Source of the DNA: Peronospora farinosa
Taxonomy: Eukaryota; Oomycota; Peronosporomycetes; Peronosporales; Peronosporaceae
Direction: 5' to 3'
Length of the DNA: 64,000 nucleotides
NCBI GenBank assembly: GCA_947646735.1
Contig: CANTFK010000766.1
Coordinates: forward strand, 62,001 to 126,000
Shown: piece by piece, positions 20,170 through 31,884 of the stretch
Layout: every line of letters starts with the position of its first letter
Numbering within the stretch: position 1 is the stretch's first letter
Translations under genes and position numbers: made by a program
Notes under the pieces: model-generated
Database searches by the model: none
Told to the model about the DNA's origin: nothing
The model's input: only the letters and a program-made list of their open reading frames with translations

Positions 20170-21329
20170 GCTGGATTTTATGCTCGGGATAGTGGGTTAA
20201 ATCGTATATCCTTTTGGAAAAAAACCATGTTACCCTTGTATAGAGAGACTGACCAATAGAATAACCAGTATTTGAACGATAAATAGAAATTTGAAACTAA
20301 AACAAGGCAAATTTTGTATATATTTTTCTTGCACTCGGTAATTAATCGTAAAGCGAATAACATGTTTACATGTATCAGCAAGTGGTAATCTATGTATCCC
20401 AGTATTACATAATGTCTGCTTTTATCTTACGATTTTACCAGCAGTAGTATGAAGCCAAAAAAATGTAATGCTGCAAGTAGTCGACGCCTAATTAGTTTAT
20501 CATCGTTTCTTAGACTTTAGTCCATACTGTCGACTACGTTCGTACAATACATACATCGCTTCTATGCTAATAGAGGGAAGCGCAAACCTTTATTCGCTTT
20601 TAAGACATACGATCAAGTCGTAAAATAAAAATTCCATTGCGACGTCAGGAATATCGACGAACGTCTAATTTTTTGCGCCATGTGACCGTAGAGTCGCGAC
20701 AGAACTCCGACATCTTTTTGGCCGCATTCGTACGGATTGATTGGATCACGACGTGACAAGGCAGTAGGAAGATCCCACGTCCAAGGTCGGTATTGTCCAC
20801 ACAAATGCGTTCCAACTTCATTTCCAAGTACCACTTCCAGCCAACACTATATCAAATATCTCAACGGTACATCATGCACAATCAGCTTTAAGACTACAGG
20901 TTCAGTCCTTCTCAATGCGTATGCGTGTCAATTTCGCACGCATTTAAACGGAGCTCGACGAGCCGACAACCGGAAGGATAACGATTCGAAAAAAGCTTAA
21001 CTCTTAGAATCAAACTACATTGTTCAATTCTGTTTGCCCCGTAGTTATCGAAAAAACGTCACTGCATTTACAATAAGAGTTCTTTCAGTCTTGTTGACCA
21101 GCAACCGTTTGATCCAGTGGTATATTGTGCAATGGGTTTCGTGCTTCAGGCTCGAAGATGGAAGAAAAAGACAGCATCAGTACTTGATACTAAGATGCTT
21201 CATGAAAACCACTTTCGACCAGTGCAGGGAATAGTTCTTCTGTATATGTCGCTACCTCAATTGATGGATCGGATGATCGGATGCTGCAAAGTACAGAGGA
21301 GGCAGAATCGTCAATGTTCACCTTCAAGC
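20170..21329. other. Intergenic with one unassigned minus-strand ORF
   Basis: About 1.16 kb. A minus-strand frame at 20645-20838 encodes MKLERICVDNTDLGRGIFLL and a basic tail, without any family I recognise and without an obvious upstream exon. It could be a gene relic. The rest upstream of the receptor kinase at 21330 shows no feature. Confidence 0.35.
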
Positions 21330-23823
21330 ATGAAGACGACAATTGCAGTGTTGTTGCTGATTCAGAGAGTGGCAGGACAATCATGCGGACTCACAGAAAT
21401 GACCTTGTCGACAAATTGCAACGATGCGTGTTCGCAGTACGAACCGTGCTTGGTCTATAGTGCTTCGATGTGTCCTTCTGGAGCTTCGTGTGTTACTAGC
21501 TCTCAGTGTGCGATCCAGTGCTTTTCTGAGCCGTTGAATGATTCAAATACTTTCACGATTTTGATCAAGTTCGGAGCATACGAGAGCACTCAAAAGAAAA
21601 CGAGGACAGAGAGCACCTTGTTATCGTTTGAGAAACTGGGTGATTTCATTCCTAATGAGACTGACACGTACGCGTCGATCAGCAACGATGCAGTCTCCAG
21701 TATCAGTACAATTGAACTCCAGCCGACAGCGACCTCATTGTCAGTGCTAGTCGGGTGGATTTCAAATTCAAGATGTGACGTCGGTGGCTGACGTTGATCT
21801 TGTTGTTGTGTTTGGGATGTGACAGCATGGTGGTGGGAGGTACGAGCATCACGTCATCGTTAAAGAGCAAGGTGGCCAAGGTGACCTTTGGCTCCGACGT
21901 CATCTCCACACAGACGAACGTCACGAACGTGGTGCTGAACAACCTGGATTTAGCAACTTCTGCTATGCTCCAGCAACTGCCTTTCGTACTGCCAACTACT
22001 TTGCATAAGCTAAGTCTCGCCAACACACTGCTTACAAATTTTCCAACCATGGTGGCCAATTTCACCAGCCTCCAGAGCCTGTAAGGAAACACTTTGGGTT
22101 GTCTGGGTATTGAACTTCACAAACTAACACGTCTTGTGTTGATAAGCAGTGACCTGGCCATGAACTACATCACCGAAATCGTCGCAACGGCAGCTCTAAA
22201 TTCCCTTGTGAACATGTACGTATAATCGCCTACAAATACACACCTGACAATCCTCTCGACTTACATCTGATGTCCGTGTGGTCATCCATGTGCAGGAATT
22301 TACATAGCAATAACCTCAACAGCTTTCGCGCTGTCTTTCCGAATCTTCTTTCGCTGGATTTGACGGACAACAACTTCACAGATACCCCGCCTAGCATATA
22401 TATCCATTACAGTCTAAAAGAGCTGCGGATGAAAGGAAATCCTTTGGCTTCCCCGTGGTTTACACGACATCAGGTGGACTTTTTGAGCAAGCTCACGTTT
22501 CTTGATCTCGAAAACTCGGACTTCACGAAATCCATTGACGGCTGCAGCTCGGCTAACCAGCGCAAAGTACATGCACTGACTGTTTGCATTTCGGACAGTA
22601 TGGACGATGATGATGCCACGACATCATATGTGTTTGCCACTGTGGGTGCCATCGTGTGTGGCATCTTGGTCCTCAGTATCGTGACGTTCGCCGTAATCTG
22701 GATATACAGGAGACAAGTGCGGCCTTCAAAACACCATTCGAAAATTGTTAACGAGTCTTACTTTGGTGGTCTATCACCACCTCTTGCTCGATCTCCTGTC
22801 GATAAGGGATACCGTGGAGGCCGTCGCACGCCTGTTAGTGGAGGGCCAAGATTTTGCTCGAGTGATTACGAGGATGATGGCAGCACTTATTCACCTCGAA
22901 TTTCGACTCGTAGTACGCATAGCAACAATAGTTCGACTGCGTACTCACTTTGGAACGATGAAGAATTGCTGTCATTGCAGGTGAAGTATGATGAAATTGA
23001 GGACATTGGTATCATCGGCAGCGGAGCGTGCGGTATCGTTTGGCTTATCAAGTACCGAGGATCTCAGTTATTAGCGTCTAAGCGACTTCGATCTGACCAG
23101 ATCACAAAGCAGCGTACGCAAGCATTCATCGAGGAGATCAAAATGGTATCTCCTTTTAATCACCCGAACGTTGTTCGTCTTATTGGGTGTGCATGGACAA
23201 TCGAGACTGATCTACAGGCGCTGTTTGAATACATGGAAAATGGTGATCTCCGTGATTATTTACTCGATCCGAGTTCACCTCGTCATTGGAGTCAGGAGTT
23301 ATTGCAACTGGCGGTGGATATCATTGAAGCACTCGTATATATGCATTCATTCACGCCTCCGCTGGTGCACCGTGATCTCAAGTCTCGCAACATAATGTTG
23401 TCGGACGACATGAAAGCCAAAGTGACCGATTTTGGTGCGTCAAGGTATAAGTCGGTAGACGAAACCATGACTGCAGCTGTTGGTACGGGCCGGTGGTTGG
23501 CACCAGAGGTGATTTCAGGAAGTAGCAAATACGACCAGTCTGTTGACGTGTTTTCATTCGGAGTTGTGTTATCTGAAATGGACACACACACGATCCCGTA
23601 CGACAACGTCCGCAGCACGAACGGCAATCGCTTAAACGACATAGCCATTCTTCAGTTCGTGGCGAATGGCCAGTTACGTCCAAAATTTGGTGCAAGCTGC
23701 CCACCAGAGCTGCGCATACTGGCTGAACGATGTTTTGATCAGGACCCACAAAAGCGTCCGCCAGCGCATGTTGTGGCATACGAGCTACGAGTCATCCAAC
23801 GCTCACACTACATGCAGCTCTAA
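21330..23823 (+). CDS. LRR receptor-like TKL kinase, active (4 exons)
   Basis: Exons 21330-21754, 21826-22080, 22150-22215 and 22296-23823 give 757 residues. All introns are 69-80 bp GT-AG, and the LRR introns cut each repeat at the same leucine codon. The order is signal peptide (MKTTIAVLLLIQRVAG), a cysteine-rich module, leucine-rich repeats such as LLSLDLTDNNFTD, one transmembrane helix (ATVGAIVCGILVLSIVTFAV, about 362-382), and a TKL protein kinase from about 478. The kinase is complete: GIIGSGACG loop, K in ASKRL, HRDLKSRN, DFGASR and APE in WLAPEV. It is probably a cell-surface receptor. Its paralogue at 42.3 kb has the same architecture with a dead kinase. Confidence 0.88.
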
Positions 23824-25263
23824 GTAGCGAGTGCTGTTTTGAGTATAGAGTAGACCATCAGTATAGGTCAAGTGTTGCTGGAAACGGGCTGGGGACGACA
23901 AAAGCTCTAGAGATCGTCAGTGTAATTATCAATATCATTAGCTATGAAGTAGAAGAAGCATTCCTATTGTTTGAACACATTTCAAAGCAAACCATCAGCA
24001 GTGACTTCTGGATCGAGCCAGCGACCAGTTCTGACACCACTTGTCACGTCTCATCAACAGAGCGTAGTCTCGCTACATCCAATGGTCTCACAAATCTCAG
24101 ATAACAATACATTGCGTGATTGCGTTACACAGTCAAAGTCGTGAATGAAATGCATGTAATCTAACGCCTCGGTGATATCACCTGCAAGCTGTAGCTTCTC
24201 GACATTTCAATGTTTTCACCTTATCTGAATGTCTCAAGGTACACTTGAAGATCTCCTTTTGATTGAACATTGCTTGTATGTCGTCGTAAGGGTCTAGCTA
24301 AACGTAACTATGAGCAATGCGCGGGTGATCTGAAGTGGCGTACAGATATTTGGTACGAGCTGAATGAGTTAGTGCCTTGGACAATTGATTACCGATTCTC
24401 GTCTAAGAATCTAAACCATGTCTTGACTATGACTGTTCAATGGCGCTAAAAACACTTAGGAAACAGGAAGTCGATATACGTGCAACTTCCATTTTCGAAA
24501 GAGAGGAAAGCTATCCTGGAAGTAACAGCTGAAAGGAAGGTCTTATATTGATGTAGTGGGATTATATGAGAAGGCTGCGTCTTGCGGCATTATAAGCACT
24601 TGTGGAGTTTATCGAGCATAGATTACAGCGATGCTAGCTCATCTGTTGTGAACACCACATATCCCAGCGCACACCCATCGATATGACATTCATTTCATCA
24701 ATGTCTCACGCCCTCTTTTCAAACAGATAACGCGACACGTAAATCTTCTCTCATTCTGCATGCGAAAGGATTGGATCGAAGACCCTGCTAAGAGGTTGGG
24801 CACACACGTCAAAACACATTACATATATTACTCCTAAATTTGCGTCTCAGAATGACCGTTTCGCACTAGGGACTCATAGTAAAATAACGGTACAACAAAA
24901 AATGAGGATCATTTAAGTGCCGGCTAAGGACTTGAATGACCATCATTTTTGATTCTAAGTGATGACTTTAGCACACATGGATTAAGCCTATGGACCTCAT
25001 CATACTGAAGGTTTTAGTTCAGTAAATTTAAGCGTGCCAACCTAGCTAGCACCTCGTGAAACAAATCATACAAGGCGGGCTCCGACCTGGAGATTTTTAG
25101 ATGAGATTAAGAAAGGTGAAGACGAACGTCTTATATAAATCTAATAAATCGCTAACGAGGTAGACCAATTCGACATTAGTCGCTCCTTCGTGGAAGATTG
25201 GGACAGTCTGGAGGTATTGTTTGTTACCTTATTGCGACAAAAAATTACTAATGAATCATCCTT
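23824..25263. other. Intergenic stretch containing a kinase relic
   Basis: Apart from the kinase pseudogene described separately, I see no gene in this stretch of about 1.4 kb. It is AT-rich with no long frame. Confidence 0.45.
24000..24330 (-). pseudogene. Decayed receptor-kinase fragment
   Basis: On the minus strand, broken frames give kinase pieces in the right order: GDLQVYLE (about 24245-24270), LQLAGDITEALDYMHFIHDF (about 24145-24205), SRNVLL (24110 region), then GRWLDPEV (about 24018-24045). They correspond to GDLRDYL, LAVDIIEALVYMHSF, SRNIML and GRWLAPEV of the intact kinase at 21330-23823. Stops and indels separate them, and the HRD and DFG blocks are lost. Confidence 0.75.
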
Positions 25264-25335
25264 ATCAGTGGCATTTTCAATCCTCATCAGTGGCATTTTC
25301 AATCCTCATCAGTGGCATTTTCAATCCTCATCATC
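25264..25335. repeat. 22-bp tandem repeat, 3 copies
   Basis: ATCAGTGGCATTTTCAATCC plus TC is repeated three times head-to-tail at 25264, 25286 and 25308, without mismatch. Confidence 0.95.
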
Positions 25336-25611
25336 TTTCGTGAGTTGATCTACTGAAGAAGAATTATTCATCTCGACACAGCAATCAGAGACTCAGTGTC
25401 ATGGCATTGCAGCGAGAGAAATTTGCACAGAAGACGATGTATGTAATGGCTACAAGCTGATACCAAGCCGTAGGACTCATGCATCAAGTGATTATTCTAT
25501 CACACAGCTGCATCCGGTTTGGGAAGAGAGGGAAAGCATGGTAGTAGAGCTTCATGAGGCGTCCAAAGGTTGGGCAATTAACCTGTTATAGGCACGTATA
25601 CAGTGCTACTT

Positions 25612-26759
25612 CTATACATGAAAAGTACGGCCCGAATTTACGGATGTAAATCTGTACATGTATGGAGAAAGCTTGCGCCTCAGCGCCACGAATAAAGCTG
25701 CTATTATAGCAAAGTCGCCTTCTCGATTGGGTTGTATGTCAATGCGACCACCAATCATCTCGGTGATGACAAATATTGCGAAAACGTTCGACGAAATCCT
25801 CCGACTTAGGCACCGACACAAAAACCAGTGCGTGATATCCGGCTTCATTTCCGTCGTCCTATTATAAGATATACATCCCAATTGGCCAATCATCACCACA
25901 ACAATATACTTGCAATGTGGTGCTGGCTTTATGAAACCAGGTGTTTTGCTGTCCCAGCACTGTTATGCCAGCAGCTGGCATACTAAGAGGGAATTCCTTA
26001 AAAATCAGACTCCGGCTCGAAGTACTTACTACCGGTAAGTAGTACCATCGAGATTGCATGGGAGCCAACGCTACCACCATCAGAGTGTTGGCGACACTAC
26101 TGTCCAGTAAGCTAACAGGTGGCAAGCCAATTTACGCCCTAGTCCGTAACTGTCGTGTCCCTCGAGTCAAAGTTTGACGACTGTCATCAAAATTGTAACA
26201 CCCTGCTGAAACGTGGCTGTTCCGCTCACTTTCCCGTAGTCTTCCGCACCCAATGCGAGCCGATTCCTTCTTTCAGTAAAGTGTCGTCGATTTGAACACG
26301 TCCGTGAAACTGCGGGAATAAACTGCCGTTGTCGCGCGCTCTCTGTCGCCGTCGTGATTTCTCTATCATCTGTAAGTTGCAGCTCCATCGCCCCTCAGCT
26401 GCAGCAGGCATACATGGAAGCCCCCGTTTCGCACGTCATGGCATACAGCAGCCAAACGGGCTGGCTCCAAATCAGCTATGGAGAGAAATACTTTTCTTGG
26501 TTTCACAGTCTCACTATTATGCAGCTGAGTTTGGCCAGAGACTTTACCTACCGCTCGCCACGTGCCGCTTCCATATCGGCAGTGGGATGTCACCGGTGCC
26601 AAGAATGTACTTATCCTGAACGTGGAAAATCCCAACTTTTTCTTCACCACCGCTACCTGCCTTATGTGACTTGGTCTCTTTAGTCAAGCTCTGCATGTCT
26701 TCGTGTACCAAAGTGACCGTTTGACTCCTGTCGTATGCGAGAGCAACGTCAGCCACCAT
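25612..26759 (-). pseudogene. Minus-strand frames of unknown, probably decayed gene
   Basis: Several adjacent minus-strand frames (25899-25612, 26388-26167 and 26759-26544) look protein-like in composition, for example VADVALAYDRSQTVTLVHED and GIFHVQDKYILGTGDIPLP. They are in different frames, and I found no clean set of introns to join them. No family recognised. This may be a decayed gene or an unusual multi-exon gene. Confidence 0.3.
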
Positions 26760-27583
26760 GCCGTAGCACGATGGGTGTCACGTCTAGGGATTAGACCAGG
26801 CGCGACAACAGCGGGTTACTCACGGCAGCTGATGTTTGTGCTGTCGCTTGAAAACGCTCCCAGCTGGCGGCAAATGAGCACCCGCTCTCGATGGCCGGCG
26901 ATTGACCGATCGACTGTGTCTGATGGATGGATTTTGTGCCCTTATCTTCTTATCGTGCACGAACGGCTGCAAACGAAACCAGTGGCAACAACATTGTAGT
27001 ATTATGTATATGTAGGAGTGTATCTTTCTACTAGTCTAATCGCATGCCGTTCGCCTGCGAGGCTGCAATACGCAGACCGTCAAAACGGTCCGCGACGAGG
27101 TCAACGTAAAAAAAGCGTCGTAAGTATCAAGTTTCGATTTTTTTCGTGCCTTTACACTGCCGTCGTTGAAGCTTCACGCAAGTCATCTCGTTTTTTCTAT
27201 CTTGGAATTTCTCGCATCCAACGCTTTCCACGTCCGTTGGCAGCCGAGCGTTATCTCGCTTCTTTTCCTTGCTTTTTCAAGCTTCTTCACGCCCCGTCTC
27301 CAAACCTACTTTACATACCCATACACTACCAGTGTGTTTCACATCTCAATCTGCCACGAAAGTCTTTGCCACAGCGTTTTCTTTACCATACTGAGACATA
27401 TCACCCCAAAGAAAAAGACCTTGTTTTTTACCTTTGCGACCAGACAGTAAAAGCGTCGCTTCCATTTTCCAGCAGTTAAGAAAGAAAAAAGCACCACAGC
27501 AAAAAAAAACGTCACAGCATTTTGGGTTGTCTTAACTATAAAAAAAATAACTCGATTGAACAATAAGGTCATTAGTGAAAAAG
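26760..27583. other. Intergenic, upstream of F-box-like gene
   Basis: About 820 bases without a recognised gene. The last 350 bases are pyrimidine- and A-rich and include the upstream region of the gene starting at 27584. Confidence 0.4.
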
Positions 27584-29293
27584 ATGCAAAGTCCACGAGA
27601 GATTTCGTCTGAAAACCAAGGTGCCCTCACTCCCGCGACTGCTCGTTTAGTGGCCAAGCCAGTGGAAGTACCAGAGAATGGCGCAACACCTCGTCTACTT
27701 GATCCATCGGCTACTCGCCAGCCCTGGGCTCATCTCAGCGTCGTCACAGCCATTAATCATGTAGTAAATGCCGCGGATCGCTTTCAGTTTGGAGACGTGG
27801 CAGCAACGGCACCAATTCCTACTACTGCACCGACAACAAGCACAGCATCGTCGATGCGCTCCGGCTCGGGGTCCAGTCAAGCAACGTTGCCTGCTGGTCT
27901 ATTACCGGAACGATATACGGCTGATTTGACACACTGGCAGTCACCTGCTGATTTACCAGAGAGACGATTAATGGTACAACGTATCATTGCTATGACTCGT
28001 AGTAAGCGAGTCGATGCCTCGGCTTGTACTGATGCACGCACTCCATCACTCGCCAAGCGCATTGAGCTGTCACTATATTCCCGAGCTGCTTCGTTTCATG
28101 AGTATCGTGATTTAAACACATTACGCCGTCGACTCCAGTCACTCGTGTCACTGAGTTTCCATGAAGCGGCGGTATCGCGTCGTCGTGCAGCAGCTCATGC
28201 ACTTGGGAATGCATCGGTTACTGCAGTCCCTCAACTTGGAAAACGCAAGTGTCGAGCGATGACACCATTTGGTGTCTCGAGACTGACGATCAAACGACCA
28301 CGACCCGAGTGCATTGGCTCGACTTCGTCGAATACACCACGTACAACTGCCCGATTAATTGAGGAGGCACCGTTTTTTATCATGGACGAAGCTGTATTGG
28401 GTCTTGTGTTCGCGTATTTACCTGGGCTCGAGACAATTCGGTGTATTCAGCTCAACCGTTTCGCCCGTCGTGTGTTACCTCGATGTGTATTCAATCTTGA
28501 AGTGGAACTTCGTCAGTTACAACTCGCTTATGTCTTATACGCTGCTGCGGTACCAACTCAACCGGCAGCTACGCTGCTATGCCAGTTCCCGAACTTGACG
28601 GGTCTTACTGTGTACAACTCAATGAAACCGATGTGTGATCAGCAAGAAGCGGGGCCAGCATTGCATGCTTGGGGCTGTAGTGAGCTGGACATTTCACACG
28701 ACAATGCAGGAGAAGAAGTGGTGCAGCAATTGGCGGAGGGTATTGAGCTCGGTGCATGTCGTCGTCTTACTAGTCTGCGGCTAGTATCGGTGTTCACCAA
28801 CACATGCCGTGGCAATGCATTACACCTGTTGTGTGCCGCTTTTGTCAAGGGATCGTGCCCTAATTTGCAGGATTTACTGTTGGGAGGTAACGGTTTCTCG
28901 GACGTGGGTACTGTCGATGTTGCGTGGCTTCTCAAGGTCGGGTCACTTCCGAAACTGGCACGTCTTGATATTCGTCGCAACTACATTGGCGAGTCGGGAC
29001 TCAAGCGTATCATGGCTGCATTACGTGTTGGCCGTTGTCAGCAGCTTAAGTATTTATGCATGGGTGGTAACATTATCACCGACAATTGCGTTGCACCGGT
29101 CGTGGATTTGTTGTCAAGTGCCCAATGTCCGCAGATGCGCTTTCTCGGACTCGAGGATAACTTTCTGAGTGCACGAGGTGTACAGTGCATCATCAAGGCG
29201 GCAGTAGCGGGAGGTATGATGCCTAAATTACACCACGTTTCATGTGATGGGACACTCGGTATTGATGAGACACAGAGTGTTCGAGCTGCCTAA
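27584..29293 (+). CDS. F-box-like and LRR (RNI type) protein
   Basis: A 569-residue single-exon protein. The first 260 residues are low-complexity with basic segments (KRKCRAMTPF, KRPRPE). A F-box-like motif is at about 262-310: MDEAVLGLVFAYLPGLETIR followed by LNRFARRVLPRCVF. Residues 370-560 contain ribonuclease-inhibitor-type leucine-rich repeats, for example LLLGGNGFSDVGTVDVAWLL, LARLDIRRNYIGESGLKRI, LKYLCMGGNIITDNC and MRFLGLEDNFLSARGVQCI. Such proteins can serve as substrate receptors of SCF ubiquitin ligases, but the F-box match is by eye. The ATG at 27584 is preferred over the GTG three codons upstream. Confidence 0.75.
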   Translation: MQSPREISSENQGALTPATARLVAKPVEVPENGATPRLLDPSATRQPWAHLSVVTAINHVVNAADRFQFGDVAATAPIPTTAPTTSTASSMRSGSGSSQATLPAGLLPERYTADLTHWQSPADLPERRLMVQRIIAMTRSKRVDASACTDARTPSLAKRIELSLYSRAASFHEYRDLNTLRRRLQSLVSLSFHEAAVSRRRAAAHALGNASVTAVPQLGKRKCRAMTPFGVSRLTIKRPRPECIGSTSSNTPRTTARLIEEAPFFIMDEAVLGLVFAYLPGLETIRCIQLNRFARRVLPRCVFNLEVELRQLQLAYVLYAAAVPTQPAATLLCQFPNLTGLTVYNSMKPMCDQQEAGPALHAWGCSELDISHDNAGEEVVQQLAEGIELGACRRLTSLRLVSVFTNTCRGNALHLLCAAFVKGSCPNLQDLLLGGNGFSDVGTVDVAWLLKVGSLPKLARLDIRRNYIGESGLKRIMAALRVGRCQQLKYLCMGGNIITDNCVAPVVDLLSSAQCPQMRFLGLEDNFLSARGVQCIIKAAVAGGMMPKLHHVSCDGTLGIDETQSVRAA

Positions 29294-29480
29294 GATTATT
29301 GTAAAATCACAAGCATTGGAACATTAACATTAGGGGCGATGCACGGAAGAGCTGAAGTTAGAAATTGTTAAATATAATGGCTAGAGAAATTCTATACAAT
29401 GAAGTGGTTTATACTGATCCATTTTATCATTACAAAGTGACTACTAAACGCCTTTGAATCTTCCAGTATCAAAGTGTATT

Positions 29481-30070
29481 ATGTCGTACTTCATCCCACC
29501 AGTCAATTATGGTATGATTGAGGAAGACTTGTACCGATCAGGACAACCGAATGAACTCAACTTTCCCTTTCTAGAGCGATTAAATCTACGTACGATTATA
29601 TATTTGGCACTGGAAGAGCCCAATCCGCAGTTCCAGAGTTTCGTGGAAGAACAGGACATTCAGCTTGTCTTTTTAGGGGGTAATACGCGCATGGAGAGTC
29701 GCCGCAAGTCCTGGGAACCACTGTCTGAAGAAACGGTTCTCGCAGCACTTGATATTATCCTTGATCGTTCGAATTATCCACTCTACATCACGTGTCATCT
29801 CGGTCGAGACCGTACAGGTAACATTTGATAGAATTAATGTCTTAAGATTTTCTTGTCTTACGTGATGGCTAATTTGAATGATATGCAGGTGCTGTAGTGG
29901 GTTGTCTACGTAAGATTCAAGGATGGCATTTGTCATCGATCTTTGAAGAGTATCGACGGTTTGCTGGTAGTAAAGTGCGGCTGCAGAACGAGCAATTTAT
30001 TGAGCTCTTTGACACGGACTTGGTGACGATACCTGTGAATCCACCATCTTGGATGAGAAAACACTTGTAA
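29481..30070 (+). CDS. Atypical dual-specificity phosphatase (Siw14/PFA-DSP)
   Basis: Exons 29481-29817 and 29889-30070 (71-bp intron) give 172 residues. The start FIPPVNYGMIEEDLYRSGQP is the hallmark of the plant and fungi atypical dual-specificity phosphatase family, members of which hydrolyse inositol pyrophosphates or phosphotyrosine. The catalytic loop reads CHLGRDRTG, giving the CX5R signature with the splice site inside RTG. The residue before the cysteine is threonine rather than histidine, as in ITCHLG, which departs from the classical HCX5R. The C-terminal helices KIQGWHLSSIFEEYRRFAG are as in the family. Confidence 0.85.
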
Positions 30071-30317
30071 AGGATAAGAGGTGGTAGGAAAAACAAACAT
30101 CAAACAGGTTTGCATAGAAAAAAGTGGACTTGCATTCAACAGCGTTACAAGGGACTTGTCATGGTGACTGCATTCTCAAAAGGAGAATAAAAGCTTCATG
30201 ACAAAAGCCCACGAGCTCGTAACGAGTGGATCTTACAGAGCTTTCTTTTGGTTCTCCTACTTGTCTTTTTTGTTGCTGCTCGTCCTTCTTGACACACAAA
30301 AAGAGATAGTGACTCTC

Positions 30318-30623
30318 TTAGTATTGAGAGCCACCAACCTGCTCAAGTGCACAATCAATCTGATCCTGATCTTCCAACTCGAGCATCTTGGGCGTCTGGT
30401 CGCCACTGATGCGCGTGCCATCCAACAAGAAGCGCAGAGCGCTAGCAGGCACACCTTTACGCTGAGCATAAGCACTAAAGATCTTCTCCATCTTCGTATT
30501 GGGCTTCACCTTAAAGAATGTCTCTTCACCTGATTGATCCTTGACTCGAATGGTGATGGGCTCAACCTTTTTCTTGTCTTCACCATTGGATGGGTCCGTA
30601 TTGGGGGGAACTTCTTCCGACAT
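30318..30623 (-). CDS. SUMO: SUMO, ubiquitin-like modifier
   Basis: A 101-residue protein. A flexible N-terminus is followed by the beta-grasp fold ITIRVKDQSGEETFFKVKPN, then FSAYAQRKGVPASALRFLLD, DGTRISGDQTPKMLELED and a maturation site QVGG with the short tail SQY to be cut off by a SUMO protease. The length and GG position match eukaryotic SUMO. Single exon. The start at 30623 is chosen; upstream codons give no ATG. It faces LSM4 divergently with 299 bases between start codons. Confidence 0.97.
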   Translation of the reverse strand: MSEEVPPNTDPSNGEDKKKVEPITIRVKDQSGEETFFKVKPNTKMEKIFSAYAQRKGVPASALRFLLDGTRISGDQTPKMLELEDQDQIDCALEQVGGSQY

Positions 30624-30922
30624 GATATAAGGGACTGGTACTAATACAAAGAAATCATACAAATTAGAAACCAATCAATTTAATAGAGACGGATAGAGGC
30701 CTTTTATAGAAGAAATTAATATCACTCCCACCTTATAGTCGTTTAGTTGCTTGAATTTCAAAAATGACTGTTTCGTTCTTCCATTCGCTTATTTTTGGCA
30801 ACTCCTTCTTATATTCGGATCATGACTCATAAATAGTGTGGCATGAATACCTTATTTTTGACACTCGACATTACGCAACGACGAAAAACGGCTGAAAAAC
30901 TTGCGTGTTGCGGACGATTATA

Positions 30923-31884
30923 ATGGTGCGTTTGTGTGCTTGTAAAGCGATGTAGACTGTATTAGACTTGTCTAGACTCATAGAGGAAGCTGGTGGATTG
31001 AAAATGGAGACTTAGAACCTTCTGTATATGTAGAAATTAACGAAAGAATGTTTGTATCTTTGTCATTATGTATATAGCTGCCGCTTTCGCTTCTTAAGAC
31101 GGCACAGGGACACCCTATGGTACATATAACAACTTAAAGAGGTTGATCACATGACATAGAATTAACTGATGCCTACTGATGGTTGTGGAGAAGCTTGTGG
31201 AGCTTAAGAATGGGGACACATACAATGGACATCTGGTGAATTGTGACACTTGGATGAATGTGAATTTACGTGAAGTCATTTGTACGTCCAAGGTACGTCA
31301 ATGCAATACTTTCTATACTATAAAATCTTGTATACGTGACTCTGTGTTTATGTGGCATATTGTGAAAATGCAGGACGGTGATCGTTTTTGGAAGATGCCG
31401 GAATGTTACATCCGTGGCAATACAATCAAGTACATTCGTGTACCCAATGAGGTAGACAAATGTACGATAACATATGCTAGGCTCTCATTTTTTACGGTCC
31501 TTTTGTGGTTGTGTCGTACAGCTTCTTGATATGGTGCATGAGGAAGACTTTAACAAGCGCGGTACGTTATTTCTACGTGGCATTGCTAAGAGGACAGTAG
31601 AGTTGTACGGCATGTTGTGAGCTGGAGAGGTTTGTAACGAGCTTTTGTATGTGTAAATGTTATCAACAACAGATCGTCAAGCATATCGTGGACGTGGCCG
31701 TGGAGGTCGTGGTGGCATTGGTGGTCGAGGAAACCGCGGTGGCCGGGGTGGACGTGGTGGACGTGGGGATGGCTCTGGTGGCCGAGGTGGACGTGGAGAT
31801 AGCCCGGGTGGCCGAGGTGGACGTGGTGAAGGCCGTGGCCGAGGAGGTGGTCGTGGTCGTGGCCGTGGTCGCAGCGACAACTAG
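30923..31884 (+). CDS. LSM4: U6 snRNA-associated Sm-like protein LSm4 (6 exons)
   Basis: Exons 30923-30925 (the ATG alone), 31078-31119, 31194-31292, 31374-31451, 31522-31561 and 31673-31884 give 157 residues. LSm4 is a ring subunit of LSm2-8, which binds the U6 3-prime end, and of LSm1-7 in mRNA decay. The joined protein begins [20 protein letters not shown] and contains the Sm motifs [39 protein letters not shown] and IKYIRVPNE. The C-terminal exon is an RGG tail. The first exon holding only the start codon is inferred from the exact match of the next exon to the family N-terminus. All junctions are GT-AG. Confidence 0.9.

Noticed and set aside
30624..30674. N-terminal extension of SUMO
   Set aside because: It has no ATG start; the SUMO core and family length begin at 30623.
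31677..31880. Minus-strand proline-rich frame
   Set aside because: It is the antisense of the LSM4 RGG-coding exon.
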